A stretch of 64,000 nucleotides of DNA, taken from assembly GCF_021390935.1 (NCBI RefSeq), contig NZ_JAJPUI010000001.1, positions 1,116,001 to 1,180,000 of the forward strand, read 5' to 3'. Positions 1-7,495 of the stretch are shown here, in pieces. The translations under genes were made by a program, and so were the position numbers. The first letter of the stretch is position 1, and every line of letters begins with the position of its first letter. This DNA is from Streptomyces sp. CC228A (GTDB lineage Bacteria > Actinomycetota > Actinomycetes > Streptomycetales > Streptomycetaceae). The notes under the pieces were generated by a model. That model saw only the letters and a list, made by a program, of their open reading frames with translations, had not been told where the DNA came from and searched no databases.

Positions 1-701
1 AGCGCACCCAGGCCGAGGCTGGTCGCCGTGCCGAAGACCGTGGCGAACACCGCGAGCAGGTCGATGGCCCTGCCCTGCCAGGACACCGCCCTGCGCGCCC
101 CGATCAGCGGCACGAACGCCGCGCTCAGCCGGTTGCCGCGCCCCTTGCGGAAGCCCGCGTAGGCCAGCGCGAGACCGGCCACCCCGTAGATCGCCCACGG
201 GGTGAGGGTCCAGTGGAAGAACGAGTGCTCCATCGCCGCCCGGGCCGCCTCGCCCGACTCGGCGCGGGCGCCGCTGGCCGGCGGGGGGTTCAGGTAGTGC
301 GTCAGCGGCTCCCCGACTCCGTAGAACATCAGGCCGATGCCCATGCCCGCGCTGAACATCATCGCGATCCACGCCAGGTTCCCGAACTCCGGCTCCGAGT
401 CGTCCCGGCCCAGCCGGATCCGCCCGAACCTGCTGAAGGCGATGACCAGGCACAGCACCAGGAAGACGTCCGCGGCGACCACGAAGAGCCACCCGAAGGT
501 GTCCAGCACCCAGCCCAGTCCGGTGGACGACGCCTCGTCGAAGGACTCCTTGCCCAGCCAGGCCCACAGCACCACGGCGGCGACGGCGCCCACGCCGATG
601 CCGACGACCTTGCGGTCGGGGCGGGCCTCCACCGGATGGCTCGCCGGTCCACCGGGAGCCGGGGTCTCCGGAGGGGTTCGATCGAACGGTTCCGTACTCA
701 T
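1..701 (-). CDS. BCCT-family betaine/choline/carnitine transporter, N-terminal part (runs off the window)
   Basis: Sodium- or proton-coupled uptake of quaternary ammonium compounds such as glycine betaine. The reading frame runs from ATG at 701 to the left edge, so only the first ~233 residues are present. Visible are a short polar N-terminus (MSTEPFDRTPPETPAP), hydrophobic segments, and BCCT hallmarks: FSAGMGIGLMFYGVGEPL, then HWTLTPWAIYG, and VFGTATSLGLGA at the very edge. The substrate cannot be told because the binding-site Trp box of the later helices is missing. It diverges from glycerate kinase across a 113-base region carrying an inverted repeat. Family assignment is secure; the choice of ATG at 701 is likely. 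Confidence 0.9.
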   Translation of the reverse strand, partial: MSTEPFDRTPPETPAPGGPASHPVEARPDRKVVGIGVGAVAAVVLWAWLGKESFDEASSTGLGWVLDTFGWLFVVAADVFLVLCLVIAFSRFGRIRLGRDDSEPEFGNLAWIAMMFSAGMGIGLMFYGVGEPLTHYLNPPPASGARAESGEAARAAMEHSFFHWTLTPWAIYGVAGLALAYAGFRKGRGNRLSAAFVPLIGARRAVSWQGRAIDLLAVFATVFGTATSLGLGA

Positions 702-704
702 GAG

Positions 705-719
705 GCACCACTATGGTGC
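705..719. promoter_or_regulatory. Perfect 15-bp inverted repeat, possible operator in a divergent promoter region
   Basis: GCACCACTATGGTGC has 6-base arms around CTA. It lies 4 bases upstream of the BCCT start codon, in the short region shared with glycerate kinase, where a repressor would block the transporter. No regulator gene is adjacent in the window. A second motif, TGGCACGCCGT, sits at 742-752 and repeats part of the palindrome in the ccr promoter. Confidence 0.4.
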
Positions 720-814
720 GAAAACTCGTCTTATCGGGGGGTGGCACGCCGTCTGGCGGTATGGATAGGGTCACTCCTGGCGCGACTGCCTGTTCGATAG
801 CAAGGGATGCAAGA

Positions 815-1981
815 GTGACGGACGGAGCAGTTACTGGAGCCGCACCGCGCGCACCGCACGTGCTGGTGGCGGCTGACAAGTTCAAAGGGTCGCTCACGGC
901 CGTCCAGGTGGCCGAGCGGGTGCGGGCCGGTCTCTGCGCCGGCGCCCCGGGCGTGGAGGTCGAGACCCTGCCGGTCGCCGACGGCGGCGACGGCACGGTG
1001 GCGGCGGCCGTGGCCGCCGGGTTCGAACGGCGTGAGGTCCGCGTGACCGGCCCGCTCGGCGAGCCCGTGACGGCGGCGTTCGCGCTGCGCGACGGCACCG
1101 CCGTCGTGGAGATGGCCGAGGCCTCCGGCCTGCAGCTGCTGCCGGAGGGCGTCTTCGCGCCGCTCACCGCCACCACCTACGGGTCGGGCGAGCTGCTGCG
1201 GGCCGCGCTCGACGCCGGAGCCCGCAGGCTCGTCTTCGGTGTCGGCGGCAGCGCCACCACCGACGGCGGCGCCGGCATGCTCGCGGCGCTCGGCGCGCGG
1301 TTCCTCGACGCGGACGGGCAGCCCGTCGGCCCCGGCGGCGCCGCGCTGGCCGACCTGGCGAGCGCCGACCTGTCGGGCCTGGACCCGCGGCTGGCCGACG
1401 CGGAGGTCGTCCTGGCCAGCGACGTCGACAACCCCCTGACCGGGCCCAAGGGCGCACCCGCGGTGTTCGCCCCGCAGAAGGGCGCCACCCCGGAGGACGT
1501 GGCGGTGCTGGACGCCGCCCTCGTCCACTACGTGAAGGTCCTGGAGCAGGCCGTCGGACCGCGCGCGGCCGAAGCCGCCGTCTCACCCGGCGCGGGCGGC
1601 GCGGGCGGCATCGGCTACGGCGCCCTCGTGGGGCTGGACGCGGGCTTCCGCCCCGGCATCGAGCTGATGCTCGACATCCTGGGCTTCCACGCGGCACTGG
1701 AACGCGCCACCCTCGTGATCACCGGCGAGGGCTCCCTCGACGAGCAGACCCTGCACGGCAAGGCCCCGGCGGGCGTCGCGGCCGCGGCGCGGGCGGCGGG
1801 CGTCGAGGTCGTGGCGGTCTGCGGCCGCCTCGCGCTCCCGCCCGAGGCCCTGGGGCGCGCCGGGATCCGCCGGGCCTACCCGCTGCTGGCGCGGGAGCCC
1901 GATCCGGCGACGTGCATGGCGCAGGCCGGCCCCCTGCTGGAACTGGTGGCCGCCGACCTCGCCCGGGACTTCCTGGCCTGA
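815..1981 (+). CDS. glxK: Glycerate kinase (GlxK/GarK family)
   Basis: Phosphorylates D-glycerate with ATP, returning glyoxylate-derived carbon to lower glycolysis. The 388-residue protein has the family's N-terminal AADKFKGSLTA (residues ~19-29), then ADGGDGT, GVGGSATTDGG and ITGEGSLDEQT. Upstream in-frame ATG/GTG codons exist from 713, but GTG at 815 has an AAGGGA-like ribosome site and starts just before the conserved domain, so it is preferred. It diverges from the BCCT transporter. The ethylmalonyl-CoA operon 3-11 kb away releases glyoxylate, which is a plausible metabolic link but not proof of co-regulation. Confidence 0.92.
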   Translation: MTDGAVTGAAPRAPHVLVAADKFKGSLTAVQVAERVRAGLCAGAPGVEVETLPVADGGDGTVAAAVAAGFERREVRVTGPLGEPVTAAFALRDGTAVVEMAEASGLQLLPEGVFAPLTATTYGSGELLRAALDAGARRLVFGVGGSATTDGGAGMLAALGARFLDADGQPVGPGGAALADLASADLSGLDPRLADAEVVLASDVDNPLTGPKGAPAVFAPQKGATPEDVAVLDAALVHYVKVLEQAVGPRAAEAAVSPGAGGAGGIGYGALVGLDAGFRPGIELMLDILGFHAALERATLVITGEGSLDEQTLHGKAPAGVAAAARAAGVEVVAVCGRLALPPEALGRAGIRRAYPLLAREPDPATCMAQAGPLLELVAADLARDFLA

Positions 1982-2479
1982 CGGTCCGCCCCGGCGGGGC
2001 CGCCGCGTGCGGGTACACCCCGGCCCGCCCGGGCGGGTCCCGCCGCGGGGCCCCGTCCGCGCGTCACCACACTGTGCGGACCCGCCCGCGCGGCGGCACA
2101 CCCTACGGGCCCCGCCCTGCCCGTCGGCTCGCTGAGCGGACCCCGGCCGTGTGCCGGCGCGCCCCGCCCTGTACGCCTGCCCCCGCCCCGTACGCCTGCT
2201 CCACTCCACGGGCCCGCCCCGCCCCGTACGCGCCCCGCCCCACACGCCCGCCCTGCCAGCCCCCGCCCCGTACGCCCGCCCCATCCCACGGGCCCGCCCC
2301 CGCCCCACCCACGCGCCCCGCCTCACAGGCCCGCCCCATCCCCACACGCCCGCCCCGCCCTACGCACCCCGCCCCACACGCCCGTGTCCACCGGCGTCCC
2401 GCCGCCGCGTCGATCGGGCAGGGCGGTGGCGTTCCGGGCGTGTGACCGGGGCGTAACACGGCGGTGCCATGATCCCGGC
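1982..2479. repeat. Gene-free C-rich region with degenerate short repeats
   Basis: Nearly 500 bases without a believable gene. From about 2130 to 2395 the plus strand is a run of degenerate units built on GCCCCGTACGCC and CCCCACACGCCC, so the other strand is extremely G-rich. Open frames here encode only Pro/Arg/Ala strings and are composition artefacts. The first bases after the kinase stop (1982-2004) form an imperfect GC hairpin that could help termination. The last 80 bases must hold the promoter of the acetyltransferase, but no clear -10 or -35 is visible. Confidence 0.6.
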
Positions 2480-3013
2480 ATGTATCCGGAGACCGTGACC
2501 ATCGAAGCGCTCACCGCCGAGCGAATCCGTGCCGCCGAGGGGGAGCTGGCGGCCCTCCTCCAGGACGCTGTGCACGACGGCGCCTCCGTCGGCTTCCTGC
2601 CGCCGCTCGGCGCGGCCGAGGCCGCCGCCTGGTGGCGCGGCGCCGCAGAGGAGTCCGAGCGGGGCGCACGCACCGTGTGGGGCGCCCACGGGGCCGAGGG
2701 GCGGGTCCTGGGCGTCGTGTCGCTCGTACGGGCCGCCTCCGCGAACCAGCGGCACCGCGGCGACATATCCAAGCTGCTGGTCCACACCTCCGCCCGGGGG
2801 CGCGGCCTCGGCAGGCGGCTGCTCGCGACCGCCGAGGCGGCCGCCGCCGGCACGGGGCTCCGGCTGCTCGTCCTCGACACGGAGACCGGCAGCGCCGCCG
2901 AGGGCCTGTACCGCTCCGCCGGGTGGACCAGGGCCGGGGTCATCCCCGGGTACGCGGAGGGGCCGGGCGGCACGCTGCTGGCCACCACGTACTACTACAA
3001 GGCCCTGGGCTGA
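2480..3013 (+). CDS. GNAT-family N-acetyltransferase
   Basis: Transfers an acetyl group from acetyl-CoA to an unidentified amine. The 177-residue protein has the GNAT fold: an N-terminal substrate half, then the acetyl-CoA pyrophosphate-binding loop ARGRGLGRRLL (around residue 117), and the C-terminal YRSAGWTRAG that is common after beta-6 of the fold. ATG at 2480 begins at the first family-like residues; the open frame continues upstream to 2384 through low-complexity sequence, which I discount. It is a single gene ending against a bidirectional terminator shared with pssA. Substrate cannot be inferred from sequence or context. Confidence 0.85.
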   Translation: MYPETVTIEALTAERIRAAEGELAALLQDAVHDGASVGFLPPLGAAEAAAWWRGAAEESERGARTVWGAHGAEGRVLGVVSLVRAASANQRHRGDISKLLVHTSARGRGLGRRLLATAEAAAAGTGLRLLVLDTETGSAAEGLYRSAGWTRAGVIPGYAEGPGGTLLATTYYYKALG

Positions 3014-3045
3014 GCCGGCCCGCCCGGGAAGGGGCGGGACACACG

Positions 3046-3080
3046 GAGGGGCCCGGGTGCGTCCTGCACCCGGGCCCCTC
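3046..3080. terminator. Bidirectional terminator hairpin between convergent genes
   Basis: GAGGGGCCCGGGTGC, a 5-base loop, then its exact complement: a 15-bp perfect stem between the ends of the acetyltransferase (+) and pssA (-). There is no U tract, as is usual in Streptomyces. Confidence 0.8.
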
Positions 3081-3099
3081 GGCCGTACACCGTCCGCCG

Positions 3100-3972
3100 C
3101 TACGGCAGCTGCGCCGCCCGCGCGGCCTCGCGGCTCTCGCGCCGGTTGTCGCGGAACGTGTTCACCCGCCGCGCCGTCGCGAACAGCGGGATCACCGCCC
3201 CCAGCACCACCTGGAGCGCGCAGCCCGTCTGCAGCAGCAGGTGGCCGCCGGGCGCGTCGAACGCCCAGGCCGCCAGCAGGCCCATCGCACCGACGATCCA
3301 GCTGAGCATCGCCACCGCGAGGACACCGCGCGGCTTCGGGTACTCGACCCGGCTCACCATCAGCCACGCCGTGCCGACGATCGCCAGCAGGGTGGGGATG
3401 AACGGCAGCTCCAGCAGGACGATGGAGACCACCGTCAACGCCCCGAAGGGGCTCGGCATGCCCTGGAACATGCCGTCCTTCATGGTCACGACCGAGAACC
3501 TGGCCAAGCGCATGACCACGGCCAGCAGCACCACGATCGCCGCCACCGCGGAGACCCGCTGGTGCGCGTCGTCCGCGACCATCCCGTACACGAGCACGAA
3601 GTACGCCGGCGCCAGACCGAAGCTGATCAGGTCCGACAGGTTGTCGAGCTCGGCGCCCATGGGGGAGGACCGCAGCTTGCGCGCCACGAGACCGTCGAAG
3701 AGGTCGAAGATCGCGGCGCACAGCATGAGGATCACGGCGGTCGCGGCGGAGTGCCGCGCCATGCCGGTCTCCTCGCTGCCCGTGAGGTGCGGGATGAGGA
3801 TGCCGGTGGTGGTGAAGTACACCGCCATGAACCCGCACGTGGCGTTACCGAGCGTGAGGGTGTCCGCTATCGACAGACGGAGCGACAGCGGCATCTCCTC
3901 CTGCTCGTCCGCCGTCTCCGCCTCGGCCTCCGCCACCCACTTGGCCTGGGTGCCAGGGTCAATCACGGTCAA
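3100..3972 (-). CDS. pssA: CDP-diacylglycerol--serine O-phosphatidyltransferase
   Basis: Membrane enzyme making phosphatidylserine from CDP-diacylglycerol and serine, the first committed step to phosphatidylethanolamine. The 290-residue protein carries the CDP-alcohol phosphotransferase signature DG-x2-AR-x7-G-x3-D-x3-D at residues 93-114, with all catalytic Asp residues present, followed by several hydrophobic helices. A 27-residue acidic N-terminal extension precedes the first helix. Its ATG overlaps the 3-prime end of psd by 14 bases, so the two are translationally coupled and encode consecutive steps, although psd (second step) comes first. Confidence 0.95.
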   Translation of the reverse strand: MTVIDPGTQAKWVAEAEAETADEQEEMPLSLRLSIADTLTLGNATCGFMAVYFTTTGILIPHLTGSEETGMARHSAATAVILMLCAAIFDLFDGLVARKLRSSPMGAELDNLSDLISFGLAPAYFVLVYGMVADDAHQRVSAVAAIVVLLAVVMRLARFSVVTMKDGMFQGMPSPFGALTVVSIVLLELPFIPTLLAIVGTAWLMVSRVEYPKPRGVLAVAMLSWIVGAMGLLAAWAFDAPGGHLLLQTGCALQVVLGAVIPLFATARRVNTFRDNRRESREAARAAQLP

Positions 3973-4606
3973 TGCGAGTCACCCCCGCGGTCGTGGCCTG
4001 CCCCACCTCGACGGCGACCTCGACACCCTCCGGCAGGTAGATGTCGACGCGCGAGCCGAAGCGGATCAGGCCGATACGGTCACCTTGCTCGACCTTGGCG
4101 CCCTGCGCCAGGTACGGCACGATGCGACGGGCGACCGCGCCGGCGATCTGCACCATCTCGATGTCGCCGAGCTCCGTGTCGAAGTGCCAGACGACGCGCT
4201 CGTTGTTCTCGCTCTCCTTGTTGAACGCCGGCACGAACCCGCCCGGGACGTGCTCCACCGACGTCACCGTGCCCGCCATGGGCGCGCGGTTGACGTGGAC
4301 ATTCAGCGGGCTCATGAAGATGGCGACGCGGGTGCGCCCGTCCTTCCACGGCATGATGCTCTGCACGACGCCGTCGGCGGGGGAGATGACCCTGCCCTGA
4401 GCGATCTCGCGCTCGGGGTCGCGGAAGAACCACAGCATGCCGGCCGCCAGGGCGGTGGCCGGCACGGCGAGGGCCGCGGCGCGCTTGGAGCGGCGGGCAC
4501 GGGCCAGGCTGACCGCCGCCGTGGCGACGGTCGGCAGGAGCCACGGCGATGCTCCGCGAGCGATGCGGACGGGACCGCGAGATGCAGAGTGTGGGCTGTG
4601 GGGCAT
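3959..4606 (-). CDS. psd: Phosphatidylserine decarboxylase (short, archaeal/actinobacterial type)
   Basis: Converts phosphatidylserine to phosphatidylethanolamine. The 215-residue proenzyme has the self-cleavage motif FGS at residues 183-185 (IRFGSRVDIYLP), where Ser185 becomes the pyruvoyl group, so the small alpha subunit is about 31 residues. SPADG (~75-79) and SPLNVHVNRAP (~99-109) are family landmarks. ATG at 4606 has an AAGG ribosome site; the longer open frame from 4777 adds unconserved sequence. Two hydrophobic stretches near residues 20-35 and 43-61 anchor it in the membrane. First gene of the psd-pssA pair. Confidence 0.93.
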   Translation of the reverse strand: MPHSPHSASRGPVRIARGASPWLLPTVATAAVSLARARRSKRAAALAVPATALAAGMLWFFRDPEREIAQGRVISPADGVVQSIMPWKDGRTRVAIFMSPLNVHVNRAPMAGTVTSVEHVPGGFVPAFNKESENNERVVWHFDTELGDIEMVQIAGAVARRIVPYLAQGAKVEQGDRIGLIRFGSRVDIYLPEGVEVAVEVGQATTAGVTRIDRD

Positions 4607-4721
4607 GGATGACCTTCGTAGCGGATGATGCCGCGCTCGGTACCGGGGGGACGGCGGCTTTTCAGCGATGCTATCGGTTGCGGGCCGCAACTGGGCAAGC
4701 CAGAAGCCGAGTCGAGGGCCG

Positions 4722-4750
4722 GAAGAAGATGACTGGATGTGATCTTCTTC
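4722..4750. terminator. Hairpin terminator after the ethylmalonyl-CoA operon
   Basis: GAAGAAGAT and ATCTTCTTC form a 9-bp stem with an 11-base loop about 40 bases past the acd stop. It is much less GC-rich than neighbouring terminators. It also separates this operon from psd-pssA. Confidence 0.6.
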
Positions 4751-4788
4751 GCGGCATTTTCCCCTCGAATGCTCCACAAACCCGACAA

Positions 4789-5994
4789 TCAGCCCTGGAC
4801 TCGATACTCTTCGAGCAGGCGCCGACCGATGATCATCTTCTGGATCTCGGCCGTACCCTCACCGATGAGCAGCATCGGCGCCTCGCGGTAGAGGCGCTCG
4901 ATCTCGTACTCCTTGGAGAAGCCGTAGCCGCCGTGGATGCGGAAGGCGTCCTCCACGACCTCCTTGCAGTACTCGGAGGCGAGGTACTTCGCCATCCCTG
5001 CTTCGAGGTCGTTTCGTTCCCCGGAGTCCTTTTTGCGAGCTGCGTTCACCATCATCGCATGAGCGGCCTCGACCTTGGTAGCCATCTCCGCCAGCTTGAA
5101 CTGGATCGCCTGGTGCTGGGCGATCGGCTTGCCGAAGGTGTGGCGCTGCTGGGCGTACCCGACACCAAGCTCGAAGGCACGCTGCGCGACACCGCAGCCA
5201 CGGGCGGCGACGTTGACCCGGCCGACCTCGACGCCGTCCATCATCTGGTAGAAGCCGCGGCCGGTGACCCCGCCCAGCACGCGATTGGCCGGAATCCGCA
5301 GGCCGTCCATGATGAGCTCGGTGGTGTCGACCCCCTTGTAGCCCATCTTGTCGATCTTGCCGGGGATGGTCAGACCGGGGCGGACCTCGCCGAAACCGGG
5401 CTCCTTCTCGACCAGGAACGTCGTCATCGACCGGTGCGGCGCCGTGCCCTCGGGGTGACCCTCGTCACTCCGGACGAGGACGGCGACCAGCGTGGACGTG
5501 CCGCCGTTCGTCAGCCACATCTTCTGGCCGTTCAGGACGTACTCGTCGCCGTCCTTCACCGCCTTCGACGTGATGGCCGACACGTCCGAGCCCAGCCCCG
5601 GCTCCGACATCGAGAACGCGCCGCGCACCTCGCCGGCCGCCATCCGCGGCAGGAAGGTGTCCTTCTGCTCCTGCGTGCCGTGCTGCTTGAGCATGTACGC
5701 CACGATGAAGTGGGTGTTGATGATGCCCGAGACGGACATCCAGCCGCGGGCGATCTCCTCCACGCACAGCGCGTACGTGAGCAGCGACTCGCCCAGACCC
5801 CCGTACTCCTCGGGGATCATCAGGCCGAACAGGCCCAGCTCCTTCAGCCCGTCGACGATCTCCTGCGGGTACTCGTCGCGGTGCTCCAGCTCCGTCGCGA
5901 CCGGGATGATCTCCTTGTCGACGAACTCCCGGACCGTCGAGACGATCTCCTGCTGGACCTCCGTGAGACCGGGGGTCTGCGCGAGTCGGGCCAT
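4789..5994 (-). CDS. Acyl-CoA dehydrogenase, probable methylsuccinyl-CoA dehydrogenase
   Basis: FAD enzyme introducing a trans double bond next to an acyl-CoA carbonyl. The 401-residue protein has SMSEPGLGSDVSAI (~residues 133-146), the first acyl-CoA dehydrogenase signature, and GEGTAEIQKMIIGR near the C-terminus, where the Glu of GEGT is the expected catalytic base. As last gene of ccr-meaA-citE-maoC-acd it most likely oxidises (2S)-methylsuccinyl-CoA to mesaconyl-CoA. That substrate is inferred from context: proteobacterial Mcd proteins are longer (~550 residues). ATG at 5994 follows GGAGAAG and lies 2 bases after the maoC stop. Confidence 0.9.
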   Translation of the reverse strand: MARLAQTPGLTEVQQEIVSTVREFVDKEIIPVATELEHRDEYPQEIVDGLKELGLFGLMIPEEYGGLGESLLTYALCVEEIARGWMSVSGIINTHFIVAYMLKQHGTQEQKDTFLPRMAAGEVRGAFSMSEPGLGSDVSAITSKAVKDGDEYVLNGQKMWLTNGGTSTLVAVLVRSDEGHPEGTAPHRSMTTFLVEKEPGFGEVRPGLTIPGKIDKMGYKGVDTTELIMDGLRIPANRVLGGVTGRGFYQMMDGVEVGRVNVAARGCGVAQRAFELGVGYAQQRHTFGKPIAQHQAIQFKLAEMATKVEAAHAMMVNAARKKDSGERNDLEAGMAKYLASEYCKEVVEDAFRIHGGYGFSKEYEIERLYREAPMLLIGEGTAEIQKMIIGRRLLEEYRVQG

Positions 5995-5996
5995 GG

Positions 5997-6509
5997 CTAC
6001 TTCTCCTGCGCCTTCAGTTCCGGGCGGCCGGGCTGCTCGCCGCCGCGCTCCTTGATGTACTCGGCCGTCGGGACCATCACCTTGCGGCGGAAGACGCACA
6101 CGAGCGTGCCGTCCTGCTTGTAGCCCTTGGTCTCGACGTAGACGATGCCGCGGTCGCTCTTCGACCGGGACGGCGTCTTGTCGAGGACGGTCGTCTCGCC
6201 GTAGATCGTGTCGCCGTGGAAGGTCGGCGCGATGTGGCGCAGCGACTCGATCTCCAGGTTGGCGATGGCCTTGCCCGAGACGTCCGGCACGGACATGCCG
6301 AGCAGCAGCGAGTAGACGTAGTTGCCGACGACGACGTTCTTCTTGAAGTCCGTCGTGTTCTCGGCGTAGTTCACGTCCATGTGCAGCGGGTGGTGGTTCA
6401 TCGTCAGCAGGCAGAAGAGGTGGTCGTCGTACTCGGTGACCGTCTTCCCGGGCCAGTGCTTGTAGACCGCGCCGACCTCGAACTCCTCGTAGGTGCGTCC
6501 GAACTGCAT
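5997..6509 (-). CDS. MaoC-like hydratase, probable mesaconyl-CoA hydratase
   Basis: Single hot-dog-fold hydratase of 170 residues. The N-terminal half has FCLLTMNHHPLHMDVNYAE, in which the Asn-His-His region corresponds to the catalytic Asp/His hydratase-2 motif, and FGD-like SVPDVSGKAIANL follows. Position between citE and acd points to hydration of mesaconyl-CoA to beta-methylmalyl-CoA in the ethylmalonyl-CoA pathway. Proteobacterial Mch is about twice this length with two hot-dog domains, so this form would need to dimerise. The start is 5 bases after the citE stop and its own stop is 2 bases before acd, so it is translated within the operon. Confidence 0.88.
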   Translation of the reverse strand: MQFGRTYEEFEVGAVYKHWPGKTVTEYDDHLFCLLTMNHHPLHMDVNYAENTTDFKKNVVVGNYVYSLLLGMSVPDVSGKAIANLEIESLRHIAPTFHGDTIYGETTVLDKTPSRSKSDRGIVYVETKGYKQDGTLVCVFRRKVMVPTAEYIKERGGEQPGRPELKAQEK

Positions 6510-6514
6510 CTGCC

Positions 6515-7495
6515 TCACGCCTCCGGGGCTTCGAACTTCGAGGTGCGCCGCAGACCGGCGGCCCGGCCCTTGCCGGCGATCACCAGGGCCATCTTGCGGC
6601 TCGCCTCGTCGATCATCTCGTCGCCGAGCATCGCGGAGCCCTTCTTGCCGCCCGCCTCGGACGTGCACCACTCGTACGCGTCCAAGATCAGCTCCGCGTG
6701 GTCGTAGTCCTCCTGGGAGGGCGAGAAGACCTCGTTGGCGGCGTCGACCTGGCCCGGGTGCAGCACCCACTTGCCGTCGAAGCCGAGCGCGGCGGCGCGG
6801 CCGGCGACCGCGCGGAAGCCGTCCACGTTCTTGATCTGCAGGTAGGGGCCGTCGATGGCCTGCAGGTCGTTGGCGCGGGCCGCCATGAGGATCTTCATCA
6901 GGATGTAGTGGTAGGCGTCCGCCGGGTAGCCCGGCGGCTGCTCGCCCACGACCAGCGACTTCATGTTGATCGACGCCATGAAGTCGGCCGGGCCGAAGAT
7001 GATCGTCTCGATCCGCGGGGACGCCTGCGCGATCGCGTTGACGTTGTTCAGGCCCTGCGCGTTCTCGATCTGCGCCTCGATGCCGATCCGGCCGACCTCG
7101 AAGCCCATCGTCTTCTCGATCTGGGTCAGCAGCAGGTCGAGCGCCACGACCTGCTCGGCGTTCTGCACCTTCGGCAGCATGATGCAGTCGAGGTTCTGGC
7201 CGGCGCCCTCGACGACCGTGACGACGTCCCGGTACGTCCAGTGGGTCGTCCAGTCGTTGACCCGCACGACCCGGGTCTTGCCCGTCCAGTCGCCCTCGTT
7301 CAGGAACTTCACGATGGTGTGGCGTGCCTCGGGCTTGGCGAGCGGCGCGCAGGCGTCCTCCAGGTCGAGGAACACCTGGTCGGCGGGCAGGCCCTGGGCC
7401 TTCTCCAGGAACCGCGGGTTCGAGCCGGGCACGGCCAGGCAGGAGCGGCGCGGACGCAGCCGGTTCACCGGGGACGGGACCGTCGTCTCGGTCAT
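6515..7495 (-). CDS. CitE/HpcH-family CoA-ester lyase, probable malyl-CoA/beta-methylmalyl-CoA lyase
   Basis: Aldolase-type lyase of 326 residues. Family landmarks are RSCLAVPGSNPRFLEKA at the N-terminus, FLDLEDACAP with the metal-binding acidic residues, VRVNDW, and IEAQIENAQGL with the metal-ligand Glu. In this operon it should cleave beta-methylmalyl-CoA to glyoxylate plus propionyl-CoA, and possibly malyl-CoA to acetyl-CoA plus glyoxylate. Its ATG overlaps the meaA stop as ATGA, so translation is coupled. The lyase family is clear; the exact CoA ester is inferred from the neighbours. Confidence 0.92.
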   Translation of the reverse strand: MTETTVPSPVNRLRPRRSCLAVPGSNPRFLEKAQGLPADQVFLDLEDACAPLAKPEARHTIVKFLNEGDWTGKTRVVRVNDWTTHWTYRDVVTVVEGAGQNLDCIMLPKVQNAEQVVALDLLLTQIEKTMGFEVGRIGIEAQIENAQGLNNVNAIAQASPRIETIIFGPADFMASINMKSLVVGEQPPGYPADAYHYILMKILMAARANDLQAIDGPYLQIKNVDGFRAVAGRAAALGFDGKWVLHPGQVDAANEVFSPSQEDYDHAELILDAYEWCTSEAGGKKGSAMLGDEMIDEASRKMALVIAGKGRAAGLRRTSKFEAPEA

